Source of the DNA: Comamonadaceae bacterium
GTDB taxonomy: Bacteria; Pseudomonadota; Gammaproteobacteria; Burkholderiales; Burkholderiaceae_C
Reading direction: 5' to 3'
Assembly: GCA_013297925.1 (NCBI GenBank)
Contig: JAAFJC010000005.1
Location: 1 to 64,000 of the forward strand
Length of the DNA stretch: 64,000 nucleotides
In this document: piece by piece, positions 24,896 through 33,573 of the stretch
How the letters are laid out: every line of letters starts with the position of its first letter
How positions within the stretch are numbered: the stretch's first letter is position 1
Notes under the pieces: generated by a model
What the model was told of the DNA's origin: nothing
The model's input: the letters and a program-made list of their open reading frames with translations, nothing else
Databases searched by the model: none
Position numbers and translations under genes: made by a program

Positions 24896-26022
24896 CACAG
24901 CTCGCCGATCTCAACACACCCACCGCCTTGGTAGACATCGTTCGCATGCAACGCAACATCGCGCTGATGCAATCGCGCATGAATTCCTTGAAAGTCGCCT
25001 TCCGCCCACACGTCAAGACGACCAAGTGTTTGCCGATTGCCAAGGCGCAAATCGAAGCTGGCGCGCATGGCATCACGGTATCGACGCTCAAAGAAGCAGA
25101 GCAATTCTTTGCTGCTGGCATCGCAGATATTCTCTACGCCGTGGGCATGGCAGCCCCGAAGCTGCGTCAAGCCGCCGCACTGATTCAAAAAGGCTGCGCT
25201 CTTAAAATCATAGCGGACAGCGTTGAATCCGCTTCGACTATCGCCCGTTTTTCCTCTGAAAACAATATCAAATTCGAAGTCTGGATCGAGATCGACACAG
25301 ATGGTCACCGCAGCGGCGTGCAGCCTGAGAGCGATAGCCTGATTGAAATTGGCCGCATCTTGGCCAGCGCAGGTGCTTTGCAAGGCGTGATGACGCACGC
25401 CGGCGGCAGCTACGCGCTCTCCACCCCCGAGGCGCTGCAAGCCATGGCAGAGCAAGAGCGCTCGCATTGCGTGCGCGCCGCGCAACGCTTGCGCGATGCA
25501 GGCCTGCCTTGCCCAGTCGTCAGCGTCGGCTCCACGCCAACTGCCTTAAATGCCGCGCAGCTCGAAGGCGTGACAGAAGTGCGCGCTGGCGTGTATGTGT
25601 TTTTCGATTTGGTGATGAAAAACGTTGGCGTGTGCGGCGAGGAAGATATTGCGCTCTCCGTGCTCACCGCGGTGATTGGCCATCAAGCCGAGAAAGGCTG
25701 GGCCATCGTGGACGCAGGCTGGATGGCCATGAGCCGGGATCGCGGCACTTCGAGCCAGTCTCAAGATTTCGGTTATGGCCAAGTATGTGACGTTAGCGGC
25801 AAACCGATGGCTGGCTATTTGATAGACAGTGCGAATCAAGAGCACGGCATCATCGCGCGCACTGGCTCCATGGACACCGCGATTTCCAAGACCTTACCGG
25901 TAGGCACACTGCTTCGCATCTTCCCCAATCATGCCTGCGCTACAGCAGCTCAATTCCCAGAATACCAAGCCGTGCTCGGCGATGAAGTGATCGAGACCTG
26001 GCCGCGCTTTTACGGCTGGTGA
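24892..26022 (+). CDS. DSD1-type PLP enzyme (D-threonine aldolase / D-serine dehydratase-like)
   Basis: This 376-residue protein has the alanine racemase-like N-terminal barrel: LNTPTALVDIVRMQRNI, then FRPHVKTTKCLPIAKAQIEAGAHGITVSTLKEAEQF with the probable PLP lysine in RPHVKT. The C-terminal beta domain ends with IFPNHACATAAQF, where His and Cys bind zinc in D-serine dehydratase relatives. Such enzymes cleave D-threonine or dehydrate D-serine or D-hydroxyaspartate; substrate cannot be decided here. It overlaps the EamA gene by 4 bp and ends directly against the convergent folK. A second member of the family lies at 40829-42010. Confidence 0.85.
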   Translation: MTQLADLNTPTALVDIVRMQRNIALMQSRMNSLKVAFRPHVKTTKCLPIAKAQIEAGAHGITVSTLKEAEQFFAAGIADILYAVGMAAPKLRQAAALIQKGCALKIIADSVESASTIARFSSENNIKFEVWIEIDTDGHRSGVQPESDSLIEIGRILASAGALQGVMTHAGGSYALSTPEALQAMAEQERSHCVRAAQRLRDAGLPCPVVSVGSTPTALNAAQLEGVTEVRAGVYVFFDLVMKNVGVCGEEDIALSVLTAVIGHQAEKGWAIVDAGWMAMSRDRGTSSQSQDFGYGQVCDVSGKPMAGYLIDSANQEHGIIARTGSMDTAISKTLPVGTLLRIFPNHACATAAQFPEYQAVLGDEVIETWPRFYGW

Positions 26023-26505
26023 TCAGAGCTTGTGAATACGCTGAGCCGCTACGCGCAGCAAATCAGCTGCAGGCACCAACTCGGGCGCAATCTCATGCAA
26101 AGGCAGTAATACGAACGCTCTCAGCCGCATTCGTGGATGCGGCACTGTGAGCTTTTCGCTCTCAATCGTGGCACTGCCAAACAACAGCAAATCCAAATCC
26201 AAGGTACGCGGTGCATTAGTATAGGGACGCTCGCGCCCCGTCATTTGCTCTATATTTTGTAGCAAACTAAGCAATGAATATGCCGGCGAAATACTCAAAA
26301 CTTTTACAACCGCGTTGATGTAATCTGCACCCGAACTCTCAACAGGCGCTGTTTGGTACAGTGCTGATCTCGCCAACAACTGAACGCTCGGCAAACCCGC
26401 GATTTGATCCATCGCATTCACAACTGCAGCGCGCGCATCGCCCAGGTTCGCTCCCAAGGCAATAAAAGCAATAACAGGTTCACGTTGATCAGAAGCTGGA
26501 ATCAT
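26023..26505 (-). CDS. folK: 2-amino-4-hydroxy-6-hydroxymethyldihydropteridine pyrophosphokinase
   Basis: The ATG at 26505 (MIPASDQREPVIAFIALGANLGD) gives 160 residues. HPPK motifs are clear: ALGANLGDARA, the substrate loop SALYQTAPVESSGADYINAV, GRERPYTNAPRTLDLDLLLFG with the two magnesium-binding aspartates, and VPHPRMRLRAFVLLPL. It transfers pyrophosphate from ATP to the pterin alcohol in folate synthesis. The frame reaches further upstream but without support. Residues about 71-86 (PAYSLLSLLQNIEQM) overlap a family C repeat. It is divergent from the photolyase gene. The other folate genes of this window (folB, folM-like) are at 49-50 kb. Confidence 0.93.
   Translation of the reverse strand: MIPASDQREPVIAFIALGANLGDARAAVVNAMDQIAGLPSVQLLARSALYQTAPVESSGADYINAVVKVLSISPAYSLLSLLQNIEQMTGRERPYTNAPRTLDLDLLLFGSATIESEKLTVPHPRMRLRAFVLLPLHEIAPELVPAADLLRVAAQRIHKL
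26248..26294 (+). repeat. Family C repeat copy inside folK
   Basis: CTCTA-tattttg-TAGC, AAGCA, GAATATGCCGGCGAAATAC fits the consensus at the hairpin and the ATGCCGGCGA block. It is in-frame in folK, between the substrate loop and the GRERP motif. Confidence 0.65.
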
Positions 26506-26568
26506 GGCGCGCAATGTAGCATGCCCCGCCACTATGCATTGGCTTTGCCGAACTCACACAATAGACAC

Positions 26569-28176
26569 ATGAATATTCCAAAACATTTGAGAAACTTGGT
26601 GCTGATCCTGGGAGATCAGCTCGATCAGCAATCTTCTGCTTTTGAAGGCTTCGATCCCAAACAAGATGCTGTGCTCATGATCGAAGCGCACGAAGAGTCA
26701 GCGCATGTGTGGAGCCACAAAATCCGCACGACACTGTTTCTCTCTGCAATGCGCCATTTTGCGAAAGTTTTGGAAGAGCGCGACTGGCCAGTGATTTATC
26801 GGCAATTGGACATCCAAGCCGATCCATCCCTTGCCGCTGGCCTGCTTGCTGTGATTGAAAAGTATCAGCCAGCAGCCATCATGGGCGTCGAGCCTGGTGA
26901 TTGGCGAGTTAAGGAACAGATCGAAAATGCTATTAAATCAATAGCTAATCCCGCACGTTCTGCGGGCAAAAATGGCCAAAACACCCTAAAAATCTCAATG
27001 AAATGGCAGTCAGATACACATTTTTTGTGTGATTTGCCTGAATTCAGGCAATGGGCTGGCAAGAGTGCCACACTGCGTATGGAATTTTTCTACCGCGTGA
27101 TGCGCAAGAAGCATCACATCTTGATGGAGGGTAAAAAAGGCAGTGCAGAGCCCGTTGGCGGGCAATGGAATTTTGATGCAGACAATCGCAAGAGTTTTGG
27201 CAAAGCCGGGCCGCAGGGCGTGCCCACCCCGCGGGTGTATGCGCAGGATTCGATCACCAAAGATGTGATCAAGATGGTCAACAAAGAATTTGCAGATCAT
27301 CCTGGCAGCCTAGAGAATTTCAACTGGCCTGTGACGCGCGAGCAAGCTCTGCAAGCGCTAGATGATTTCATCAAGCTGCGCCTACCCTTCTTCGGCCCGC
27401 ATCAAGACGCGATGTGGACGAATTTGGATTTCGGCTGGCATTCGCTGCTGTCTTCTTCGCTGAATTTAAAGCTGCTCAACCCACTGGAGGTGATCCAAGC
27501 CGCAGAGAAGTGCTACCAAGCAGGCAAGGTGGATTTGCCGAGCGTAGAAGGTTTCATTCGCCAAATCCTCGGTTGGCGAGAGTTCATGCGCGGTGTGTAT
27601 TTTCTCGATATGCCGGGGCTCAAAGAAGACAACTTCTACAATCATCAAAACGCTTTGCCCAAGTGGTACTGGAGCGGTGACACCAGGATGAATTGCATGA
27701 AAAACAGCATTGAGCAAACGATGCAAAACGGCTACTCGCATCACATTCAGCGATTGATGATCACTGGCATGTTTGGCGTGACGGCACAAATCAAACCGCA
27801 AGCTTTATGCGATTGGTATTTGGCGGTGTATGTGGATGCGGTGGAGTGGGTGGAGCTGCCCAACGTTTCTGGCATGGCGCTGTTTGCCAATGGTGGCCGC
27901 TTCACCAGCAAACCCTACATCGCTAGCGGCGCCTACGTGAAGCGCATGAGCAACTACTGCCAAGGCTGCAAGTATTCGCCCGAAGAGCGCTCAGGAAAAG
28001 ATGCCTGCCCAATGACGACTTTGTATTGGAATTTTCTTGATGCACACGAAAAAGAATTTGGCAGCAATCCACGTACTGCATTGATGGTGAAGAATTTACA
28101 GCGAATGACAGATGCTGAGCGCTCTGCTGTGCGGACTCGGGCTAAAGAGATGTTGTCTGATTTGGATGCTTTGTAG
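26569..28176 (+). CDS. FeS-type bacterial photolyase/cryptochrome ((6-4) photolyase class)
   Basis: From the ATG at 26569 (MNIPKHLRNLVLILGDQLDQQSSAF) the protein has 535 residues. The N-terminal LILGDQLD and HKIRTTLFLSAMRHFA, and the C-terminal SNYCQGCKYSPEERSGKDACPMTTLYW with cysteines for a 4Fe-4S cluster, mark the FeS-BCP/PhrB class that repairs (6-4) photoproducts with FAD and light. Other landmarks are GQWNFDADNRK, ILGWREFMRGVY and TRMNCMKNSIEQTMQNGYSHHIQRLMITG. The frame opens upstream over folK, but that part is a shadow. A family C repeat inserts about residues 121-137 (AIKSIANPARSAGKNGQ) just before DTHFLCDLPEF. Confidence 0.92.
   Translation: MNIPKHLRNLVLILGDQLDQQSSAFEGFDPKQDAVLMIEAHEESAHVWSHKIRTTLFLSAMRHFAKVLEERDWPVIYRQLDIQADPSLAAGLLAVIEKYQPAAIMGVEPGDWRVKEQIENAIKSIANPARSAGKNGQNTLKISMKWQSDTHFLCDLPEFRQWAGKSATLRMEFFYRVMRKKHHILMEGKKGSAEPVGGQWNFDADNRKSFGKAGPQGVPTPRVYAQDSITKDVIKMVNKEFADHPGSLENFNWPVTREQALQALDDFIKLRLPFFGPHQDAMWTNLDFGWHSLLSSSLNLKLLNPLEVIQAAEKCYQAGKVDLPSVEGFIRQILGWREFMRGVYFLDMPGLKEDNFYNHQNALPKWYWSGDTRMNCMKNSIEQTMQNGYSHHIQRLMITGMFGVTAQIKPQALCDWYLAVYVDAVEWVELPNVSGMALFANGGRFTSKPYIASGAYVKRMSNYCQGCKYSPEERSGKDACPMTTLYWNFLDAHEKEFGSNPRTALMVKNLQRMTDAERSAVRTRAKEMLSDLDAL
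26929..26977 (+). repeat. Family C repeat copy inside the photolyase gene
   Basis: GCTATT-aaatca-ATAGC, CCCGCA, then a diverged end closing with TGGCC. It is in-frame at residues about 121-137. Confidence 0.75.
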
Positions 28177-28239
28177 TTTTCTGAAGATTCTTTGATGACT
28201 TGTGCTTTGGGTGGATCGCACTGCCTGTGCGTTTTGCTA

Positions 28240-28509
28240 CGTGTCCCCCGGCGGCGCTGAATGTTGTTTTTCTTCGGTTGATTGGTTTCGCCGCCTCCTC
28301 CTTTACCTCCGCAAAACACACAGGCAGCACGATCTTGCGAGCGAACTGGTGTTCGAAGAAAAGACATATCGCTTGAACCACATCTTTTGAAAGCTGGCAA
28401 ATCCGTTCGCAGCCATCGACACAGTGCATGTACCGCAGTGAGGCAAAGGAGGAGGCGGAGATATCAACTTGCCGGAGAAAAATAACACTCATCGCCGCCG
28501 GGGGACACG
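28240..28509. mobile_element. 270-bp MITE-like element with perfect 17-bp ends
   Basis: CGTGTCCCCCGGCGGCG at 28240-28256 is the exact reverse complement of 28493-28509. The similarity continues inward imperfectly for about 75 bp per arm, including CCGCCTCCTCCTTT on the left and AAAGGAGGAGGCGG on the right. There is no transposase, no convincing coding frame and no clear target duplication. It fills most of the 388-bp gap between the convergent photolyase and VWA genes; nothing else is evident there. Confidence 0.65.
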
Positions 28510-28564
28510 AACGAAGGTGCGTGCGCTGTGGCGATGGCGGGCTCAGCACACAACGCACGAAAAC

Positions 28565-29629
28565 TCAAAGCACCCGGTTAAACCAAAGCACCGACAAAGA
28601 AGCCGAAATCACAGTCAACATCGCAGCAAGCAAAGCAAGAAGACCGGAAATCTCCGTCTCCTTCTTCTCCGTAGAAATACGAGAAGACAGCTTCTCATAC
28701 ACCTTCGTTAAATCCGCCGCACTGCCCGCATAAAAATAATCTGCAGCCGTGCGGCTAGCGACAGCTTTCAAAGTCTCTTCATCCAGCCGCACTCTCATGC
28801 TCCAGCCTTCGAAGCCGATCGTTTCGCCATCCACTGTGCCGATACCCACCGTATGCACGCGCACGCCGCGATCTGCGGCCATTTTGGAGGCTTCCATCGG
28901 ATCAACGCCGGTGGTGCGTTGGCCGTCGGTGAGCATGATCACGGCGGCTGAGTTGTAGGAGCCGGGGGGCACGGGCGTGAATTCTTTTTTCTCTTTCGGT
29001 GGCTCATTCAAGGAGCGCCCCATCGGGCGATTGCTGCCCATGCCGCCACCGCCCATTTGCGCGAGCTCAATGCCCGCATCGGGGAACAAGGTGGCCAGCG
29101 AAATCACAATCGCGTTGCCAGTGGCCGTGCCGCGCTGCATTTGGAAGCGGTCAATGGCTTGCACCAAATCTTCGCGATTGAGCGTGGGGTATTGCGCCAC
29201 TTGCGCTGCGCCTGCGAAAGCTACGATGCCCACTTTCACTTCTCGCGGCAAAGTTTCTAGAAATTTCTTCGCGGCGGCTTGCATGGCGATGAAGCGCGTG
29301 GGCTGAATATCGGTGGCGCGCATGCTGCCGCTCACGTCGAGCGCCAAGATGATCGTCTTCTGATTCGATGGCAGCGTGATCACAGCCATGGGTCTCGCTG
29401 CTGCGAAAAGCATAGCGCCTAGTGCAAGCAGGAAGAGCGCTGGAGGCACGTGTCTGCGCCAAGAGGCTTGGCCGGCGGCGGCTTGCTTGATGATCGCAAG
29501 CGACGAGAAATTCGCGGCGAGCTTACGGCGGCGTCTCAAAAGCCACATGTACCAAAGCACGAGCAGCGGCAAAAGCAGAAGTAACCAGAGAAATTCTGGC
29601 CAGAGGAAATTCACGCCTGGGATGTTCAT
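28565..29629 (-). CDS. VWA-domain membrane protein (BatA/BatB-like)
   Basis: This 354-residue protein has two N-terminal hydrophobic segments (about 12-30 and 62-85), a von Willebrand A domain (about 90-300) and a C-terminal membrane segment (about 332-352). The metal-binding MIDAS starts with Asp98-x-Ser100-x-Ser102 in LALDVSGSM. A glycine- and proline-rich insert (MGGGGMGSNRPMGRSLNEPPKEKKEF, split over the middle of the domain) is unusual. It is 3 bp downstream of the DUF58 gene, in the order MoxR-DUF58-VWA seen across bacteria. Such triads are thought to act in assembly or chaperoning of envelope or metal-dependent proteins; the client here is unknown. Confidence 0.88.
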   Translation of the reverse strand: MNIPGVNFLWPEFLWLLLLLPLLVLWYMWLLRRRRKLAANFSSLAIIKQAAAGQASWRRHVPPALFLLALGAMLFAAARPMAVITLPSNQKTIILALDVSGSMRATDIQPTRFIAMQAAAKKFLETLPREVKVGIVAFAGAAQVAQYPTLNREDLVQAIDRFQMQRGTATGNAIVISLATLFPDAGIELAQMGGGGMGSNRPMGRSLNEPPKEKKEFTPVPPGSYNSAAVIMLTDGQRTTGVDPMEASKMAADRGVRVHTVGIGTVDGETIGFEGWSMRVRLDEETLKAVASRTAADYFYAGSAADLTKVYEKLSSRISTEKKETEISGLLALLAAMLTVISASLSVLWFNRVL

Positions 29630-29632
29630 GGA

Positions 29633-30655
29633 TCAGGCTACCTTTTGTTGAGGTGGTGCGGCAAAGCGCCGGCTTTTTCTGCGGCGCAATGAGGCGAAAC
29701 GAATGAGTGCATCGGCAATGTCGGCTTCCGTGGAAAGCTCCAGCGTATCTACGCCCGCTTGCGCCAAGCCTTCGCGCAATTGCAATTCTTTTTCCGCAGA
29801 GATTTCTGCAAAGCGACGGCGGAAACTCGGGTTGCAATCAACGAGTTGGGTCTGCCCAGTCTCGGCATCGCGAAACGTGATCATGCCGAGATCGGGCAGC
29901 TGCAATTCGAGCGGATCCGTCAGGCGCACGGCCACTACATCATGGCGGCGGGCGAGCTGCGCCAAAGGCTTGTCCCAGCCCGGTGCGCTGAAAAAATCCG
30001 AGACGACGAAGACCGTGCTGCGCCGCTTGATCACATGGGCGGCAGCATCGAGCAAATGGACGAGCTGCGTTTCTTGGCTGCCCACCTTCGCACGATGCGC
30101 GAGCAGCTCATGCGCGAGATGCAACACATGACGGCGGCCTGAGCCAGTGGGCAGCATTTTGCTCATTCCCCCGCCATCACCACCACCATAGAGCAATGCG
30201 CCCACTCGGTTGCCATGGCCGGTGAGTACGCGTGAGAGGGACACGGCCAGCTCATTGGCCACATCGCGCTTGCGCCGCGCACCGCTGCCAAAATCAACCG
30301 ATGCACTCAAATCCATCACAAACCAAGTGGCCATCTCGCGGTCTTCGGTGAAGACGCGCACATGCGGCGTGCCAGTGCGGGCTGTGACGTTCCAATCGAT
30401 GTGGCGTACGTCGTCGTGCGACTGGTATTCGCGCAGGTCAGCGAAATCTAAACCTGCGCCGCGAAACAACGTGCGGTAATCACCTTGGAGCGCGCCGTCT
30501 AAGCGGCGAATCGTCGTCCACTCTAGGCGCTTGAGCAGAGCTTCTGCGCCAGCACCATCCGTTCGGACTGGGCCTGTCGAAGTCTCGCTATGCCCTTCGA
30601 CAAGCTCAGGGCGAACGGACGAGAACGAGAAGGTTTTACGCAGCCAGTTTTTCAT
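29633..30655 (-). CDS. DUF58 domain protein
   Basis: The ATG at 30655 (MKNWLRKTFSFS) gives 340 residues and overlaps the end of the MoxR gene by 20 bp. The DUF58 core is evident: DFADLREYQSHDDVRHIDWNVTARTGTPHVRVFTEDREMATWFVMDLSASVDFGS, followed by a VWA-like half with VFVVSDFFSAPGW. DUF58 proteins work with MoxR ATPases and VWA proteins. Residues about 13-33 (SVRPELVEG...GPVRTDG) are encoded by a REP-like family B palindrome inserted in-frame near the N-terminus, before the conserved ALLKRLEWTT stretch. Confidence 0.88.
   Translation of the reverse strand: MKNWLRKTFSFSSVRPELVEGHSETSTGPVRTDGAGAEALLKRLEWTTIRRLDGALQGDYRTLFRGAGLDFADLREYQSHDDVRHIDWNVTARTGTPHVRVFTEDREMATWFVMDLSASVDFGSGARRKRDVANELAVSLSRVLTGHGNRVGALLYGGGDGGGMSKMLPTGSGRRHVLHLAHELLAHRAKVGSQETQLVHLLDAAAHVIKRRSTVFVVSDFFSAPGWDKPLAQLARRHDVVAVRLTDPLELQLPDLGMITFRDAETGQTQLVDCNPSFRRRFAEISAEKELQLREGLAQAGVDTLELSTEADIADALIRFASLRRRKSRRFAAPPQQKVA
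30559..30618. repeat. Family B REP-like palindrome inside the DUF58 gene
   Basis: CCGTTCGGACTGGGCCTGTC and the inverted partner CTTCGACAAGCTCAGGGCG then AACGG face each other. It encodes about 21 residues in-frame near the DUF58 N-terminus. It is the same family as 16720-16779. Confidence 0.9.
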
Positions 30656-31652
30656 CGTCAACGTGCTTGAGTGGCTTGGGCGGCGCAGGAATCGCTTGCA
30701 TGATTTGCGCGATCAGTGCATCGGGCGTGAGCCCCGCTGAGAGCGCGTCATACGAGAGCACCACGCGGTGGCGCAGCACTTCGGGCACGAGATCGGTCAT
30801 GTCTTCTGGCAGCACATAACGGCGGCCACGCATGAGCGCGAGTGCTCTTGCGCCTTCGGTGAGGCCAATGGTTGCACGTGGGCTGGCACCATAGGTGATC
30901 TGAGCTCGCATCTCTTTCAAGCCATGCTTTTCTGGCGTACGCGTGCAAGTGACGAGCTTCACGGCGTATTCCACCAGCGAAGGATCGACATACACCTCGC
31001 GGCATTGCTTTTGCAGCGCAGCCAGTTGCTCCAGCGTCGCCACTTCGTGCACTTTGACAGCAAGCCCAGTCACGCGATCCACGATCACGCGCTCTTCTTC
31101 ATCGCTGGGGTAATCCACCAACACCTTCATCATGAAGCGATCCACCTGCGCCTCGGGCAGCGGATAAGTGCCTTCCGTCTCAATCGGGTTTTGCGTGGCC
31201 ATCACGAGGAAAGGGCTGGGCACTTTGTGCGTCTCACCCGCAATCGTCACTTGCCGCTCTTGCATCACTTCGAGCAAAGCGCTTTGCACTTTGGCCGGCG
31301 CGCGATTGATCTCGTCAGCCAGCAACAGATTGGCAAACACGGGGCCCAGCGATGTAGAAAATTGGCCGCTGGCTTGGTTATAAACCCGCGTGCCCACGAG
31401 GTCTGACGGCACGAGATCGGGCGTGAACTGAATCCGCTTGAACTTGCCGCCAATCGTCTCAGCCAGCGTCTTCACCGTCAACGTTTTCGCCAGCCCCGGC
31501 ACGCCTTCCACGAGCAAGTGCCCTTGCGCAAGTAGCGCCACCATCATGCGCTCAAGCAAGCGATCTTGGCCAACGACGATGCGCTTGACTTCATAAAGAA
31601 TCTGCTCCATCAACTCGGCGGTTTGTTGGTCTAGTTTGTTGTGGTCTGTCAT
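30636..31652 (-). CDS. MoxR-family AAA+ ATPase
   Basis: This 338-residue protein has Walker A GVPGLAKTL, Walker B LLLADEINRAPAKVQSALLEVMQE, sensor 1 LVMATQNPIETEGTYPLPEAQVDRF and the C-terminal lid with YGASPRATIGLTEGARALAL. MoxR ATPases act as chaperone-like motors for metal insertion or complex assembly together with DUF58 and VWA partners, which follow directly on the same strand. The next gene starts inside its last codons. The region upstream of its ATG at 31652 carries a family A repeat and presumably the promoter. Confidence 0.92.
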   Translation of the reverse strand: MTDHNKLDQQTAELMEQILYEVKRIVVGQDRLLERMMVALLAQGHLLVEGVPGLAKTLTVKTLAETIGGKFKRIQFTPDLVPSDLVGTRVYNQASGQFSTSLGPVFANLLLADEINRAPAKVQSALLEVMQERQVTIAGETHKVPSPFLVMATQNPIETEGTYPLPEAQVDRFMMKVLVDYPSDEEERVIVDRVTGLAVKVHEVATLEQLAALQKQCREVYVDPSLVEYAVKLVTCTRTPEKHGLKEMRAQITYGASPRATIGLTEGARALALMRGRRYVLPEDMTDLVPEVLRHRVVLSYDALSAGLTPDALIAQIMQAIPAPPKPLKHVDDEKLAA

Positions 31653-31687
31653 TGCTGGCTCTCGAAGAAAAAATCAATACAAAACTT

Positions 31688-31862
31688 CCGGACGCAGAGG
31701 ACGCAGCGGACGCAAAGGTTACGCAGAAGGAATACCAAAAAGAAAAATACCAAGAGAAAATTCTGATTGATTCATTTCTCTGCTGTGCATTCTTTTTTGT
31801 TGCATTTTTTCATCTGTCTTTTTTTGCGTCTTTTGCGTAACCTTTGCGTCTTCTGCGTCCGG
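31688..31862. repeat. Family A palindromic intergenic repeat, copy 3 (175 bp)
   Basis: It runs from CCGGACGCAG at 31688 to CTGCGTCCGG ending at 31862, with GGTTACGCAGAAGGAATACC in the left arm and GCGTAACCTTTGCGTCTTC in the right arm. The left arm shares the same AAGGAATACCAAAAAG extension with copy 1. It lies in the gap between the protease gene and moxR. Confidence 0.85.
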
Positions 31863-31894
31863 TTTTGGTATTTTTATTGGAATGCGTATTGGTC

Positions 31895-32932
31895 TTAAAA
31901 CGGCGGCATGCCCGCCGCGCTCGCCGCGTTTTCTATCGGCACGGCAAAGCCAATACCAATAAAGGTTCGCGCCGGTGTTGGGTTCATGATGGCTGTGACG
32001 ATGCCGACCACTTCTCCATCCATCGTGACGAGTGGCCCGCCGGAATTGCCGGGATTGGCTGCCGCGTCGAATTGAATGAGGTTTTTCATCGTCTGCCCGC
32101 CATCGGGTGAGCGGAAGCTTCGTTTAAGGCCGGAAACGATGCCAGCCGAGGTTGAGGGGCCAATGCCGAAGGGAAAGCCCACTGCAATCACTTGATCGCC
32201 TTCGCGCAAATCGGCGGTGGAGCGCATCGTGGCTGCGATCAAATCATCGGGGATTTTTCGGGCTTGCAGCACGGCCAGATCGTCCTCCGCTTGCACGCCT
32301 TTGATGTCGGCTTCCGTCTCCAAGCCATCCATGAAGGTAATTTTGATGCGGTCTGCTCCCTGCACCACATGCCAGTTCGTCAGGATGATGCCTTTGTCCA
32401 CAATCACCACACCGGTGCCCACACCGAACTCGACTTCATCGTCTTCGGCCTTCAAATCCGGGGCTAAGCGCTCGTCTTTGGCCACTTTGTCGTCCTTCAA
32501 GCCGGGGTTTTTGGCGGTTTTGTCTTTGAGCGAGGGTTTTGAGTTTTTGGCCTGCTTGCTCGCTTTCATGTCTTCCAAGCGACTTTTCTTCACAAAACTC
32601 ACCACCCGCACGATCGACGGCCGCACATTTTCATAGGCCGCAGCAGCTTGCGAGGGCAACACATTGTTTTGCAGGGTGCTGAGCACCGCAGCGTCAATGT
32701 CTTTCTGAGTGAGCACGCGCGGGCTTCGCTGGGTGACTTGCCAGACCAAGGCGGCGCAGACCAAGGACAGCAGCAAAACGACCATCCACAGGCTGTGCGC
32801 GCCCAGCCAAACGCGGGCTTTTTGCAAGCGAGGGCGCTTGGGAGTGAGGGGAATCAGGGTTTCAGATGGTGCAGCGTTTGCCGGCTGAGGGTTTGCAGCG
32901 GGCTGGGAGCTGTAGATGGAGCGACGGGGCAT
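31895..32932 (-). CDS. Membrane-anchored HtrA-like trypsin protease without PDZ domain
   Basis: This 345-residue protein has a cytoplasmic N-terminus, one membrane anchor (about 48-66) and a trypsin-like domain. The catalytic triad is His188 (ILTNWHVV), Asp218 (AEDDLAVLQ) and Ser297 (ANPGNSGGPL). A lysine- and aspartate-rich stretch at about 115-165 (KASKQAKNSKPSLKDKTAKN) sits between the anchor and the domain and looks disordered. DegS/HtrA proteins usually carry a C-terminal PDZ domain; this one ends shortly after the protease fold, so activation must differ. It is probably periplasmic. Upstream is the 184-bp gap that also holds the sdhC promoter region on the other strand. Confidence 0.87.
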   Translation of the reverse strand: MPRRSIYSSQPAANPQPANAAPSETLIPLTPKRPRLQKARVWLGAHSLWMVVLLLSLVCAALVWQVTQRSPRVLTQKDIDAAVLSTLQNNVLPSQAAAAYENVRPSIVRVVSFVKKSRLEDMKASKQAKNSKPSLKDKTAKNPGLKDDKVAKDERLAPDLKAEDDEVEFGVGTGVVIVDKGIILTNWHVVQGADRIKITFMDGLETEADIKGVQAEDDLAVLQARKIPDDLIAATMRSTADLREGDQVIAVGFPFGIGPSTSAGIVSGLKRSFRSPDGGQTMKNLIQFDAAANPGNSGGPLVTMDGEVVGIVTAIMNPTPARTFIGIGFAVPIENAASAAGMPPF

Positions 32933-33116
32933 GTCAGAACCTTGAATAACTGCACGTTAGCACAGCTAGGAAAAATTTGCACCCGATAAGCCCTTGAATC
33001 CAAATCGATGCTGCATTGCAATACAATTTTGGGTTCAGCGGCAAGCCGACCTGCCAGCCGCCGGCTTGGGTTACCAAACCGTTACCAAGCCCGATGCCAA
33101 CCCCAGAAAGACACGC

Positions 33117-33557
33117 ATGTCCGACGCAGTGACTCCCAAAAAGAAGCGGCCTGAGTTCCGCAATATCAACGCTTTTACCGATTTAACCACCTATCGCCTG
33201 CCCCCCGCAGGCTGGGTCTCCATCTTGCATCGCGTGAGCGGCGCTTTGATGTTTGTGCTGCTGCCTTTCATCATTTGGATGTTTGACAAGTCGCTCTCCT
33301 CTGAATTTTCCTATGCCAAATTCACCGCTGCCTTCAAAGCCGGCATGCTGGGCTTGCCCGGCTGGATGTGGAAACTCGTGGCTCTTGCACTGATTTGGGC
33401 TTATCTGCACCACTTCATCTCAGGTGTGCGTCACCTCATCATGGATGGCTGGCACAAGGTCGATAAAGAGTTTGGCAAATCCTCAGCTTTGGTCACGTTG
33501 ATTTTGGGCACCTTGCTCACGATTGCCGTGGGTCTCAAGCTGTTTGGCGTGTATTAA
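33117..33557 (+). CDS. sdhC: Succinate dehydrogenase cytochrome b556 subunit
   Basis: The ATG at 33117 (MSDAVTPKKKRPEFRNINAF) gives 146 residues; the upstream in-frame extension has no support. Three membrane helices are visible. The N-terminal LTTYRLPPAGWVSILHRVSGALMFV contains the quinone-site Ser-Ile-x-His-Arg motif, and HHFISGVRHLIMDG holds the heme-ligand histidine. It anchors SdhAB and passes electrons to ubiquinone. It is the first gene of the sdhCDAB-sdhE-gltA run, with 16 bp to sdhD. Confidence 0.93.
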   Translation: MSDAVTPKKKRPEFRNINAFTDLTTYRLPPAGWVSILHRVSGALMFVLLPFIIWMFDKSLSSEFSYAKFTAAFKAGMLGLPGWMWKLVALALIWAYLHHFISGVRHLIMDGWHKVDKEFGKSSALVTLILGTLLTIAVGLKLFGVY

Positions 33558-33573
33558 TTTCAGGAGCAAATAA

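Noticed and set aside
28241..28508. CRISPR-like or group II intron interpretation of the 28.3-kb element
   Set aside because: There is a single pair of inverted arms, with no direct repeats with spacers and no intron-encoded protein.
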